Positions 35,701 through 47,688 of a DNA stretch of 64,000 nt are shown piece by piece. The DNA is from Pseudofabraea citricarpa. Taxonomy: Eukaryota > Ascomycota > Leotiomycetes > Helotiales > Dermateaceae. Numbering within the stretch: the stretch's first letter is position 1; each line of letters opens with the position of its first letter. Location of the stretch: NCBI GenBank assembly GCA_029641185.1, contig JAPWGK010000031.1:248001-312000 (forward strand). Direction: 5' to 3'. The notes under the pieces are model-generated. The model had not been told where the DNA came from. It worked only from the letters and a program-made list of their open reading frames with translations, and ran no database searches. A program made the position numbers and the translations under genes.

Positions 35701-36279
35701 CGTTCGGTTCAGCAACTGCAGCAATCAACAACTGTGCAGTGAGTGTTGTTTGTTGCAACACCCAAGGCTCGTCCCGCCCGCTCGGTCTGTGGTTCGCTAA
35801 AGACGAAGACATCCTCAATTCACACTTGCCCCTTCTTCAACCTCGACCTCTCCCTGGTTCGTGCCTGCTCTCGTGCTTTATTAATTCATTGTACCTACCC
35901 CAGACCCCGAGCGAACGGAGGGAATTCCATGTCTGACACTGTCCGACAGAACCATAATCTAATATCGCATCAACCAGCCATCACTCAGCACGACCACCAG
36001 GCGTCGCACGCCTCGTAATTACCAGGAAAGTCCTTGGAAATTTCGACACATCACCAAGCCTATATCTTCGGGGTTTGATCCAGCTATTATCGTGACGATA
36101 TTATCACTAGAAAGTCGGTCCGAAGCATATGAGAGAGGCAGGAATCTAATCTTCAAAAAATACGCCATTACTGGAGTTGCTCAATACTGACTAGACGACA
36201 ATCTATGTTGACATAAGACTTCCACCTATTTATTTTTATTTTTTCACTTTGACGATTTCACACCCAATCTCTATTCAAA
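29741..36279. other. Gene-poor region and long leader of the zinc-ribbon gene
   Basis: No supportable protein gene. An open minus-strand stretch at 31047-31380 (GGICLFAPEIWLNLAVRIDE...) looks protein-like but matches nothing I recognise and has no clear start or splice partner; it may be another relic. A CTGGCACTGG short-repeat run lies around 34960-34995. From about 35100 to 36279 the plus strand is C/T-rich and probably contains the promoter and a long 5' leader of the next gene. Confidence 0.45.
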
Positions 36280-37404
36280 ATGAGCACTCCAGCAGGATCA
36301 GGACCACAGGTCCCAGGTGACGACAAGCCAAAGAGAGGGCTCAGCAAGTACGTAGCCAAGTTTAAGAAGGCATTGAAGAGTGATGGAACGTCAAAGAGAG
36401 CGTCTATAGCCGGACCATCCAAGACTGCCGCTGCACCAGCCGAAGCAAGGTATGTCGATCAGAAGTCGAGGGTTGTTTTGACACACCATACTAATATCAA
36501 GTATAGCACCAGCAAGCCTGAAGAGGCCAAAGCTGCACCAGAAGCAGCCGTGAAGACTCCCGCAGAACCTGAAATCAAGACATACTCTAGAGCTCAACTG
36601 GATGCTGATCGAGCCAAGAAATTGGGAGAAAGATTCAAGCTTAGCATCGAACCACACGAATGGACCATCACTGCAGCGAAAGATATGCAGGTACGACGTA
36701 TTGAGAAGCCAATTCGCATGCGTGTTCACAGAACATGCCACCGATGTGGTGCTTCGTTTGGGGCTAACAAGACTTGTGTGGGATGCGAACACACAAGATG
36801 TACAAAATGTCCAAGATACCCCAGCAAGAAGACAGAGAAGAAGTCTAAGGAGCCAGTTGCTGCTGCTGCTGCCACTGCTCCAAAGCCTGAGGAGGAGCAA
36901 GCGAAGGGTTTGAAGGAGAAGTACGTTTTGACTAAGCCAAGTCGGACTGGTGGACAACCTCTGGTTAGGAAGAAGCCTAGACAAAGAGTTAGGAGAACTT
37001 GCCATGCATGCTCAACATTGTTCACTGCTGGCACGAGAGAGTGTTCAAGTTGTGGGCACGTCCGTTGCGAAGATTGTCCTCGGGATCCGTAAGTTCACCT
37101 TCGCTTTTGATCAAGTATGAGCTGACAATTATGTAGAGCAAAGAAGGCCAGCTATCCCGATGGATACCCAGGCGATGAACCATCACCGAACTCCACGAGA
37201 CCAAAGAAATTCGTATGCGACGACTGCAAAATTCGCTTTGAGGTTCCTTTCGATACGAACACTGATCAACCACCCGAATGTACCGGCTGTGGCCAAAATA
37301 ATACCACTCGAGTAAAACCGAAAAAGGTGATACCGGCACCGGATCCAGAGGTACTGAAGAGCGTCGAAGCGAAACTAGCAGCATTAAAAATCTCGTCGGG
37401 ATGA
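36280..37404 (+). CDS. Zinc-ribbon repeat protein, fungal-specific
   Basis: Three exons (36280-36449, 36507-37088, 37137-37404) give 339 residues. Intron 1 is only 57 nt, in phase and stop-free, but has GTATGT, a perfect TACTAAT branch site and TATAG, so it is a true intron although reading through it leaves an open frame. The N-terminus (about 1-95) is basic and Ala/Pro/Lys-rich. Two related four-pair cysteine modules follow: RTCHRCGASFG...CVGCEHTRCTKCPR and RTCHACSTLFT...CSSCGHVRCEDCPR, each preceded by an Arg-rich strand (RVHRTC, RVRRTC). A third shorter module is FVCDDCKIRFE...CTGCGQ. These are probably zinc ribbons made by internal duplication. No signal peptide is present; a nuclear or RNA/protein-binding role is plausible but unproven. 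Confidence 0.82.
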
Positions 37405-39280
37405 TGTATGAAGGAGCAGTGTTGACTTGTAAGGTCAAGCGACGAAGGCACGATGATACATGATGGACGCGAGAGACGACGAGTGGGCTACCCTCCCCTC
37501 CATTCTCAAATTTTCTTTCTTTTTCGAAAAAGCTTCAGGTGTTTAGGGAGAAATTTTATGTTGGAATTCGAAGGAGTGGTGGAAAGGCAGGGCAGGGGAA
37601 AGAAAGGATAGAAGGGAGGAACCAAGCCCCGAACGATTTTCAAATCTTACCTACTATTCCCGAGCCAGAACCGTTCTTGGACACTCGACTAACTTGTCAA
37701 CACCAAACCCCCGGATGTTATGGATGAAGTGGATGATGAAGGTGTTATATATTGTTCTTGGACTTGGATTTGGATTCGATTCTCTGTTGGAAATTCGCGG
37801 CGCTATGGACACACGACCACCCTTTTATCCTTCTACGTTTAGCTTCTTGGATTCCTCATACTTGGCTTACTACCTTATGTCGTAGCTTTGGGGAACTTAC
37901 GTACTATAAATACCACTTCCTTCTACTTCTTAAATTCATTGTCCATGTTTAGGGTCTTGATTCTGTCATTGTATCTTGGATGCAGAGGATATTTGAAAAT
38001 GTGCTGGAGTTTAACAGATGCTCTCCTGTTCTTGTAATCAATTTACCCAGATATATTTGTATTTGATACAGAAATATAACATAAACACGGTCACAAACAA
38101 GATCTCGTACTACTTCATACTTAAATAGTCTTACATGTACTTGCTCCTTTGTATTATTAGCCCTTAAATTGATATAAATTCTCGGAGCATAAGCAACTAT
38201 GCATTTTACATTTAGCAAACATCAAAGAATTTTAGGCAAAGTCAGATAAACAAGATCAAAGGAACGAACTCGTAGAAATACACTTGTTTCTCCGAGAGCC
38301 GTCCAGTAGCTCCCGACCAAATACACCCATGTAAGAATATATAAGTTCATTGTCTTGTTGTTTTATTCAATTCGGCGGAATGTTGGCTTTTGAATATCCA
38401 GCTTGTTCAATTATTTTCTGACTTCTCAGGGCACCAGATAAAAATTCCTTTTCCCCCAGTCAAATAGCTATCAAAGACGAGAACTAAAATCCCCTACTTG
38501 CTTACGTGTTAGAACGAGCCTTCATCATATTTTTATATATGCATGCGTTCAGATATATATATACCAAGAACCAAGAAACTTTTCCGTGGTCCTTTTCCGA
38601 ACCAGCTTTTTCCAGACAAGGAGTGAACTGTCGGATGATTATAACCAATAGGTCGATAGGAACCGTAGTAAATGCTCGTATTCGAAGGTATTGATTTATC
38701 TAAGAAAGAGGATAACTACAAGAGGGAGGGGGGACTTTATATAGGTGGTAAGTAACACCCACGTGACTGTTCTTCTAACGTAGGCCCTTTATGCTCACAT
38801 ATAATTAATATCTACTAAAGAGAAAGAAAATACGACAGTGAGTCGGGACGATCTATGGATTTGTTATCTGCTCAAGTGGCATATACACGCCCTTTCTAAT
38901 AATGCCTGAGGCAAAGGACTATTCTGCTCTGCTATTGTTATGTACCTAGCTAGGTACCTATCTCACTCAATTGGGTTTATCCTTAGTAGAAATTCGGGCC
39001 GTGTAGCAAACTATAACTTGAGTGGATAAGAAAGTTTCCATCCATGCTAGTAAGAAAAAGGAGACTTTCAAGTGAAAAGGAGAAAAAAAAGAGAGCAGAG
39101 GTTTTCATGCTCGGTCGCTAACTAATTAATCTATTCGCTAAAATAAACCCTTCCTCCTTCGACTCGCTTGCTTCCGTTCTTCCCATCAGCAAGCAAGAAA
39201 AGCAAAAAAGGAATGAAGAAGGAAAAATTGAATCCTAACCAAATGACCATCACATCATGAGAAAAAATTTCAAAAAAGGA
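37405..39280. other. Intergenic, AT-rich
   Basis: No coding exon is supported. AT-rich between about 37870 and 38720, with a small inverted word TACCTAGCTAGGTA around 38943-38956. The 200 nt nearest the tRNA are A/G-rich. Confidence 0.4.
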
Positions 39281-39381
39281 AGGTCGTACCCGGGCTCGAA
39301 CCGGGGATTCGGGAAATCCTTATTCAGGAATGATCTTGATATTATCAAAATCCCACGTGCTAACCGCTACACTATACAACC
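39281..39381 (-). tRNA. tRNA-Gln(UUG) with intron
   Basis: The minus strand folds into a full cloverleaf: acceptor stem GGTTGTA/TACGACC (one G-U pair), D arm GTG...CAC with AGCGGTTAG loop, anticodon stem TGGGA/TCCCG, loop TTTTGAT with anticodon TTG, and T arm CCCGG-TTCGAGC-CCGGG, discriminator T. Between the base after the anticodon (37) and base 38 lie 29 nt (TAATATC...AAGGAT), the canonical position of a nuclear tRNA intron. The mature molecule is 72 nt before CCA addition. A and B box promoters are internal (GTGTAGCGGTTAGC-like and GGTTCGAGCCC). Confidence 0.93.
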
Positions 39382-39852
39382 GAGTAAACATGGTGATTGT
39401 TTGCTTGTTGGTTGGACCAATTCGGCACATTTGTCTATATATAGCATATTGTGAACGACCAGAACAACGGCCCTGGCCATCGTGAGTAGAAACAAATAAT
39501 ATTTCGTTCTTAGATCGTATAAGAAGAGATGTTCGGGTTCTAGTTGCATTTTTGAACCAAAAAGATTTAATTTTATCTGCTGGCTATCAAATATCATAAG
39601 TTAATGCTCATATGTGTAGCGACTCGTAAAATTGCGTCCTGTTAGAACAACTAATATTTTTCACTCATCAAACCAAATCAAGTTACCTCAAAGATTCCAG
39701 ACATCCAAAAAGAAGAAAAGAAAAAAAGAATTCAGTTGGCAGGTGGTATATGCATTTTTTAATCTATGGAAGATCTTCCTAAGACTTAGAAGTCTATCCC
39801 TTCTTGTACAACGCGCCTCCAGTTCCAGCCTATATTCCTGTCAGCCATTTCA

Positions 39853-40956
39853 TCACTTCTTATGTAAAATAGTAGCAGAAGCCTGCCCCAGTTAGTTCTT
39901 AGAGCCTAGAGATATGACACGACTAAAACAGAGGGAAGAATTTACCTGGTGATTTGGGAAAACCAAAGTATCTGCGACGACAACATTTTCTCTTCTTCCG
40001 GCAGTGAAGACAATAATCTCAGCGATGTCATCTGGGGTCAAGGGTTCGCATCCACTAGTCTTGTTAGCTATTAGAACGATATTGACCAACAGAAACTTAC
40101 GCGTAAACCGCATCGGCCTTCGATTTGTCACCATAGAATCTAACAACGGAGAATTCCTATGGAAATTAGTAACATCCATAAGGATATGTCAATCAAACAT
40201 ACCGTCTCAACCTGACCAGGATCAATTTCAATAACTCTTATTCTTGTGGCAATCAGCTCCCTTCGAAGAGATTCGGTAAAACTTCTAATGGCTGCCTTTG
40301 TAGCACAGTAAATGCTTCCTCCAACATATGGTTCTCGTCCAGCGATGCTGCCAATATTGATAATATCTCCAGCTCCTCCATCTGGTCTCTTTCGGAAGAT
40401 TGGAAGAACAGCTTGGGTCATGTTGATAAGCCCGGTAACGTTGGTTGCGAACATGACATTAATATCCTCCTCGGCAATCTCTGGGGCTTTGGCGACACCC
40501 TTGACAAGTCCGCTACATATTGTCAGTAGGACTACTGTGAGAGAATCAATGCACTCACGCATTGTTGACCAGGACATCAATTTCTCTCCATTCCTCGGGC
40601 AGGTTGGAAACAAAGCTTCTGACTTCTTCTGGTGAACTGACATCCAGCTTGAATGGTAGAACCTTGACACCCTCTCCGACCTCCTTCTTGATCTGCTCAG
40701 CAACCTCCTTCAAAGTATCAATTCGTCTCGCGGTAAGAATGAGCCGCAGGTTCTTTGGCGATGTGCGCGCAAACTCAATAGCTGTGCTCTTTCCAATTCC
40801 TGAAGATGCGCCGGTAATGACGATGGTCTTACCCTCAAGGCGTTTAGACATTGCTGAAGAAGCCATAGCTCTGATCGGATGCTTGCAAAAAGCGCTAGTA
40901 GATCTGCTAGAATTGAAAGTTCGGAGAAAGTTGGGCAAAGTTCGCAAAGAGAGCAT
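39853..40956 (-). CDS. NADP-dependent short-chain dehydrogenase (YdfG/YMR226C-like)
   Basis: Five exons on the minus strand (40559-40956, 40203-40512, 40101-40156, 39946-40054, 39853-39882) give 300 residues, every junction in frame. The last exon codes only ASATILHKK, matching the usual end of this subfamily after the TLVFPNHQ motif. SDR landmarks: TGASSGIG at 48-55 (cofactor loop), LVNNAG, the active-site Ser in [14 protein letters not shown] (catalytic Tyr/Lys) and IDPGQVET. The yeast and bacterial relatives oxidise L-serine, L-allo-threonine and 3-hydroxy acids with NADP+. The first 30 residues ([20 protein letters not shown]...) are Arg/Ser-rich without acids, like a mitochondrial presequence; a second in-frame start, [12 protein letters not shown], at 40866 would give the cytosolic form. 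Dual targeting is therefore possible. Confidence 0.9.
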
Positions 40957-41884
40957 ACGTGACGGACAGCAAAAAAAAGATGAAGGATGGATTATATTAC
41001 TGTGGTTGCTTATGAGTCTTGCGTGATCGCAAAAGTGGAGGAGCTCCCCCTTCTGCCCCTCCTTCCACGGCGAAACATTACTCCGGCCACCGGGACCGGC
41101 CGAATGAACAAGCCCGAGGAAAAGATGTGGCTTTGCCGAGCCACCGCCTGTACCTAAACAAAAATCAACCTCAGCTCAGGAGCTAGCTGAAGGAATAGTG
41201 TATAAAGAGGCGTTCGCTAGGCACTTTGATGCATGATCAAATGAGATGGACGATAAAATGTTTTCTACTCGTTATCATACGGAGCTTGGCAAAAGTCCAG
41301 TGCTTTACGAGTGCAGTAGCCGAAGTTTCTTGACGTTGAGACATGTTTCTTTTCAGCGAAACCTATTTCAGAATCACAGAAGAGTCAAATTCCTTACTCC
41401 TAATGATCCATCAAGAAAGCTTCGTCAAAGGATAGGATGGACCCTGCGATATCATTCTTTTGTTTGTGACGCAGATCCGCTTTGCGAAGAGAAATATTGA
41501 TTAGTAAAGCCAGCTGCTGAAACTATCACATTTGAGTTTGCACCTGAGCTGCCAAGGCCTCACATTCTCTGTGGAGGCAGCCAGTTTCTATTTGTTTTTT
41601 TGACTGGCGTTTTTTTGCCTTATCACAGTCGAGAATTGTCATACCCAAATAAAATATCTAAATTTGAGGCTGAAAGCAGCGCCTCAAAAAGGGCAAAGCA
41701 ATCTGTGGTGTCGCTTGTAAGTGGTATGTTGTGCTGCGGCTGAAAAGCCTCCAAATTTCCTTGCAGTAGGCAGACTGGTACTCAAAAAGACATGTATTTA
41801 AGCAGTGTTTCCCATTTTCCATCTTTCAATATTATCCTCGTCCTGTACCAAGTTTCAATCGTTGCCTTAATAATACATTTGATA
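40957..41884. promoter_or_regulatory. Divergent promoter region (SDR and GPI protein)
   Basis: Separates the minus-strand dehydrogenase and the plus-strand GPI-anchored protein. A TATTTAAG motif lies at about 41793, some 90 nt before the downstream ATG. No coding exon was supported. Confidence 0.45.
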
Positions 41885-42627
41885 ATGAAGTCAATCACTT
41901 ATTTGTTGCCAGTCCTTGGACTAGTAGGATGCACAATGGTATGTTTATACAGTGGTTTGGTGGTGTTTCACGAGCCATATTTTTAATCGTTGTCCACTAG
42001 GCTGCATCATGTTCATCATCAGTTGCGATTCCGCTCGACTCAGCTGTTGATGATCCGACTTTGAGTGCAGAAATCAACAGCCTCGCGAGTGATGTGGCAA
42101 GCGATCTCATCAAGGTGCGAGCCAAGCCGAAGCGTCAAGCTGGGCTTGATTGCACGTCTGCTGAGGGCTGTTTCAGTCTTGATGACTTGGTCTTCTGTTT
42201 TGATCCATCGTAAGAATTAGGACGGTCAACCTGAGCCACGTACTAATATTTAAACAGCTCGTATGATATCCGCATTGACGATGGCTCTTCAGCAAATCTT
42301 CTTACGGGCGACTACACACTGTCCGATGGCGAGACAGGAAACTTGTATACCGATGTCACATCCTCAGAATCTGGGACAAGCGAAGCTACTTCTACCCGCA
42401 ATACACTGTCTGCGCAAACAACGCGTGCTGGGGCCAGTACAACTAGTACAACCTCTCGTCCTTCTGCAAATGCGAGTCCAACGGCCACGTCAAATGTAGC
42501 CAATGGAAATTCTGCGGCGACATCTACCAATCCAGCCCCTTCCCCAAGTGAGAGTTCAAACTCTGGTGGAAAGTTTGCTCTGAATTATGGGTTTGTTCTT
42601 GCTGTCATCGGAGCATATTTTCTGTAA
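41885..42627 (+). CDS. Secreted GPI-anchored Ser/Thr-rich protein with Kex2 site
   Basis: Three exons (41885-41938, 42001-42209, 42258-42627) give 210 residues; introns are 62 and 48 nt. The first exon plus a few residues form the signal peptide (ITYLLPVLGLVGCTMAASCS). A propeptide of about 40 residues ends in KPKR, a Kex2-type dibasic site, before QAGLDCTSAEGCFSLDDLV. A small domain with Cys pairs (LDCTSAEGC, VFCFDPSSYDIRID) is followed by a Ser/Thr/Ala-rich stalk, likely O-mannosylated, then a small-residue patch (SSNSGGKF) and a C-terminal hydrophobic helix (YGFVLAVIGAYFL) as expected for a GPI signal. It probably resides at the plasma membrane or in the cell wall. The small Cys domain is one I cannot name. 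Confidence 0.82.
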
Positions 42628-45044
42628 TGCTTGATCTTGCAGGGCGTCGCCATTAGTCGAGGGAGAAAGAGACGATTGTGAAGGATCGAGTGGCTTTACT
42701 AAGAATTATGAAACCTGAGCATTGATGACGAAGCATAATTTGCGGCTCAGAAAGAACCTCAGGCTTTGATTGTATCAGGACATTCTATACCACTGGGGAA
42801 AAGCGATAAAGTATAATGCTATGATAATTATTTCTTGTGCAATAACAGAGTCTCGCATGACAGCACTGGGCACGTTCATGTAGATCTATTCCTCTGATCG
42901 TGAAGTTCGAGTTCATCTGGTCCTCTGTTGCCATGCCTACACAATCTATGACACCGTGCTTTTTTGCCAGTGCCGTGCTGCGTGCATTGGATATGGCGGA
43001 GGATGACTTCCCGCTACCAGGTCGAACTGAGATTCTCGGCATCCGAAGACATTTTTTGTCTTGGGTTACATTTTCAGTATCCTCCCCACACATCATCGCT
43101 ACCATCATAGCATCAAAGTGTTCATATAGCATTAAAAAGATCAGCAAGTGCCACTCAAGCACTGCACGCCAAGGATATACATCACTCCAGCACCCGAAGA
43201 AGGGCCCACTGCACTGATTGGAACCGTAGGAGTGAAGCACACAGAGTGTCATAGGAGAGCTGTTGAAGTTGGAAGAATAGAACAAGTCTTGGATGCAGGA
43301 GCGGTGTCTTCGTTCTCTGGTTACGAGGCGGGTAGTGGAGGACTTTAAGAGGCCAAAGTGCTCAACCGACCTGAGCCCAGAAGCGAGGCTGCATAAGGAC
43401 CAAATGACCGATGTCAAGGCTCTTGCGAGATCCGAATAGCCACCTTTCTCAGCTCCTTCCTCTTCTCCAGAGCGTGAAACCAGTATCTCATCCCGTTCAC
43501 GGTCCAACAATTTCCCCGTCGTCCCATGTTATTTTTCTTTTCCATCCTGGTTATGATCCTTCTTGTGGCGAGTTGCGGTAAGAATCTCCAAGAGAGCCAT
43601 GATCTGCAGGGGTCAAGGTATAAGGTTTCCTGCAGCTCATCTACTTGGTACGCTGGCTGTGGAATTCCTAGGCTCGTGCTGGTGCTTGTTCTCGTGGACC
43701 GTCCTATCTGCCAGATATGCATATCTTGCCTTGCGGAGAGGATTAATCAATTTAGATTGAAGAGGAAGCTTATGTTGACGTTGGAGCCTTTGAGCAATGG
43801 TGACAGCGGGAGCATTTGGCGACAATACGGACGAACACCGTTGGAAACATTGTACTAGACACGGCCGATCACAGATGCAGGGCTTGGACAGCTCTGGCGC
43901 GCCTACTGTCTTCATAGAGTTTTCAGAGAGTTTGAACTCTCAGCAGGTCATGACAACCCCACCCGATCTTAGCCAGGCGAGAGAGAGAGTTCCTTGGAAG
44001 GTGAGATGAGATGGAAAAAGGCATGAGCAACATCAGATGAATGACGACTCCCACAGGATCTGCGGTTAGGAGGTCGTTGGTTTCGAATGTGAAGCAGAGC
44101 GCTTGCGGGTCGACCTTCGAATTCTGTCACTGTCCCAGGTCGAGGCAGCTCCACGTGATCTCCGACCCCGTGGCCACGCTTGGATCCTCGACGAAGGCCG
44201 TTTTAAGATTCGGGCCCCTGCCGCACTGATACAAACTCTGTTCCCAACTCGCATCGTCCATCCGACATTTCTACCTCTTTGGCCTCATTCCGGACCAACA
44301 CCTCCAATCATGCTCCAGGGCTCGTCGTCTGAAAACGCAGTGAGCCGCATCCCAGATCCGATCATGGCATCAGATAGATTGCTCATGTTATTCTGCTGGG
44401 GTCCGTGGAAGGGCCACCTGGAATCAGAGACAGCTCACGCCTGAAAGCCGCTGCAATACCGGGGCTGTATGATTTCCAGGCTATTACGAGGAGGCTGCTC
44501 ACGTCGTGCAGCCAATCGGCTCTGCCAACCGATTCAACCTCGCTCCAAGCGACATCAGCTCACGGCGACTGGCACGTTGACGGTTGACGGTTCACCTCGT
44601 GCTGGATTCAGGACTGACGATGGGGTTCTGGAAGCACAGGCGCCGTCCCTGTATGATCTACCGTATATGCAGATTGCTGGGTACAATTTAAGGGACGACA
44701 GGGCCAGCATCCCATGCCCCCCATGCAAGATCCTCAATACCGAGTTTTGAGTGTGCGTCCAGCCGCGCGAGGTTTTGCGGCGTTGCTCTGGTTGAAGGGA
44801 CGATGGCAGGTAGGAGCCCGAGTATATAAGAAGCTGCCAGCCAACTTGGCATCAGACTTCTACTTCTCCCCATCGCATCTTCATTCCTTCTTTTAGCTGT
44901 TCACTCTATTCCTTCTTTTCGGTTCTGTGAACTTTCTGCATACACACTCTTTAAGACTTATTACATACATTCATTCTAGGCCGGTCCTTATTCACAGCTT
45001 TATATATCTACCTCGTCTACTTAAGTCTCTGCATTACCGCAAAA
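42628..45044. other. Intergenic, with promoter of the Ala/Thr-rich secreted protein
   Basis: No supportable gene: a 241-codon open minus-strand frame (42785-43510) was examined and set aside. A good core promoter is visible close to the next gene: TATATAAG at 44823-44830, then C/T-rich DNA, with the ATG 215 nt downstream. Confidence 0.45.
44823..44830 (+). promoter_or_regulatory. TATA box of the Ala/Thr-rich secreted protein gene
   Basis: TATATAAG is followed by a CT-rich initiator region (TTCTACTTCTCCCC...) typical of strongly expressed fungal genes; the ATG lies at 45045 in AAAAATGAAG context. Confidence 0.6.
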
Positions 45045-46466
45045 ATGAAGTACGAAACCGCAACCATCCTTTTGGCCTTCTTCGGCTTGACCGCCGCCGC
45101 CCCTACCCCAGAGGCTAAGAACAAGTTCAACGTCCCCACCTACAAGATCAGAGGACGTGAGGTTCCCCAGGAGCACAGTCACGAGAAGTTCCTTGTCAGC
45201 GTCAACACCAACTTGAAGCTTGACAACCCAGACAACATCCAAGATGCTGTCTTTGGTCTTCTCGGAAACGCCGCGGCTTCAGCTGGACAAGGTTCTATCA
45301 CCAACACCGACTGCCTGAAGAAGGAGACTGCCGATCGTGCTTTCACCAACGCAAAGGCTGCTGGTGATGTTGATGGCATGGTGAGCGCATTGGCATATGC
45401 CGCCCTCGAGAGAAACACTGGAGGTGTTGGAACTGCCAGCGTGATCTGCACAGACACCATGGTCAACCCAGAGATCCAGGCTATTGATGCTCATCAAGAT
45501 CCTGCCTCTACCGACGCTGCTGCCACCAACAAGGCCATCGTTCTTGAGCTTGCCAAGCAGATCGCATCTGTTGGTGGAGATCCCCAGGTTGCTCTTGAGA
45601 CTGGTACTTTCGCACCAGGAGATGTAAGTTACGCACCCAAGATACTGCTTCACAATGCTAATATCCTTTAGTTGACCGACAACACTGGCGCTGGAAACAC
45701 TTGCGACACTGCTGACGATCCAGTTGGATGTATTTTCACCCAAAACCTCTTGGTCGAGGATGCCACCGCAGCAGAAATCGATGCTGCAGCAGCTGGCGTT
45801 TCCGCAACCCCAGCCACTGGAGGAGCAAGCAACTCAACTGATACTGCCACTCCCGCCACAGGAAACGGTACTGCTGATGCTTCGTGCACTTCCGTTGTTA
45901 CCATGACCATGACCGTTGATGCCGGAGGTAAGCTTTGATTTTTCATATTCCCTCATACCTAGCCTTGCTCGCACTCCTTTCTCACGCTCCTTTCAGCTGC
46001 CGCAACTAGCGCTGCAACTGTAGAAAATTCAGAGGCCGGTGATGCATGTGCAGCCGATGTCACTTCCACCACCACTGTTGATGCTCGTGAGTTTGAGTTT
46101 TGGTTATAAAGTTATTTTTATTTTCTCATTTACTAACGTTTCTTTCTCTTAGCTGCCGCAACCACCGCTGCCGCAACTTCTGCTGCTGCAAGCGCTGTAG
46201 CAACCGGAGCTGCAAACAACGATGCCGCAACTGGAGGAGCTGCTACCGGATCCGCTGTTGGTGGAGTTGAGGCACCAGAGATCAAGGACTCCGGAAACGC
46301 TGACCGCCCATTCGAGGTCAACGGTAACACCTTCGTCAACGAGTCTGCTGCTAAGCAAAGAGCTTGTGACGTTCAATTCAATGCTTGCGCCAACGCTTCC
46401 CGAGGAGCCACTGATTTCAGCTTTGATGACTGCAGTGCTCAGAAGACCACTTGCGACGCCGCATAA
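45045..46466 (+). CDS. Secreted Ala/Thr-rich cell-surface protein
   Basis: Four exons (45045-45623, 45672-45927, 45997-46086, 46153-46466) give 412 residues. Signal peptide MKYETATILLAFFGLTAAAP is followed by a folded N-terminal region of some 170 residues, then a segment with Cys pairs (GNTCDTADDPVGCIF) and a low-complexity Ala/Thr/Gly region (about 220-350). It ends in a conserved-looking Cys module, AAKQRACDVQFNACANASRG...FDDCSAQKTTCDAA. Each of exons 2-4 ends or starts inside the Ala/Thr-rich section (TTTVDA|AAATT), suggesting that the low-complexity part varies by exon gain or loss. Similar fungal proteins are often abundant extracellular or wall proteins; some carry misleading names such as ribosomal protein s17. 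No enzymatic motif is seen. Strong expression is suggested by its TATA box and C-ending codons. Confidence 0.82.
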
Positions 46467-47688
46467 ACGACCATCTGATTTAATCAGTATAATTCAAGAT
46501 TTACCACTTGTACGAACAGGGCGATGAGGCGCGTTTGTGTTTTCTTTATTATTCTTCTCCAACGGTTACGAGGCGGAGCATTTGTTCTTCCATTGATGAT
46601 GGGATGAGACTTGGGCGAGCTTTATATATATTCGAACTTCTAAATTAAGGAAATGCAAAATGCTTTCGGGCAGGAATTTACCTGGTTCTAATTGATTTCC
46701 CCAATTTTGTGATTTGTCTTGGTGAATCGTATTATCATTCTTCAGCGGCGTGTTTGAATTCTGTATTTGCGTCGCTTCAGTTTCATGTATGGCTTGCCGC
46801 TTAAATTCCCATGAACTATTTTTAAATCCTCAAACTGGATTCCATCCTGCAAGAATCCCATTCCATTTCTTTTTGCATCTATTCTGTTTCACCCTTCTGG
46901 TTCTCTGCATGATCTTTACTCACATTCCCATGTATCCTATGATAAATATCTTGGCTTTTTGGGCCCGAGGGATTTTGAGCCGACTAAATAAATCATTTTA
47001 GTTTAACTAAGTGTGTTTCATATGGGCAGCAGCCACAAAAAACCAACAACTCCAACAGAGGTGCAAAATGTGACCTTAAGCGACCGACCAGCATTTCATT
47101 ATGCGATGTGAACTCGGATGAAAGTGACGTCAAGTCAAGCGAGAATAGTATCTCGACCAGCATCCAGAGTAAATACAATAATTGGACACGAGAATCAAGC
47201 CATAATAGTCAAAGGTAACAACGGCGCCATTTTCTCTTTCTTCTTGCTTTTTCGGTGATTTCTCATCCAACAGTTGGGCAGAAGTCCGCCCAGCCGTTGC
47301 GGAGCGGAGTTTGGTGATGCTTATGCTGGGTGGCGTGAAGTGGAGTGGAGTTTCATTATAGCCTTGTCAGCTTTATTACCCATCATCACTATATGTATAC
47401 GAAATTTAGAAGAAAGAAAAACTGCCGCTCCGCAAGCTTCTGAGGTAAGATAACTTGCGGAGTTGCGGACTTTTGGTGTCAGATGTTGTCGTATCTTGTA
47501 TGGTAATATCTACACTGATGTAGTTCTCCGCAGGGGCAAAAAGAGATATAAGAAGAAATGGAAGTGCATGTAGGAGTGTTTGTATCTCTAAATCCATCGC
47601 TTCACTTCTTCTTTTCAATACCTATATCTCGCGTATGAGCTCCAATCACCAGTGTCACACCTTATTTACCTAGAGCAAATCAACAGAC
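46467..47688. other. Intergenic, no gene seen
   Basis: 3' flank of the secreted protein and promoter of the fusion oxidoreductase. Around 47410-47470 there is an imperfect palindromic GCGGAG/CTCCGC theme (CGCTCCGCAAGC, TTGCGGAGTTGCGG, and TTCTCCGC at 47524). No exon was supported. Confidence 0.4.

Noticed and set aside
36391..37005. 204-codon minus-strand frame opposite the zinc-ribbon gene
   Set aside because: Shadow of the real gene, and rich in Leu/Ser from complementing Lys/Glu codons.
42785..43510. 241-codon open frame on the minus strand
   Set aside because: No recognisable domain; the segment resembling GxGKSS is isolated, and there are no supporting splice sites. Treated as chance.
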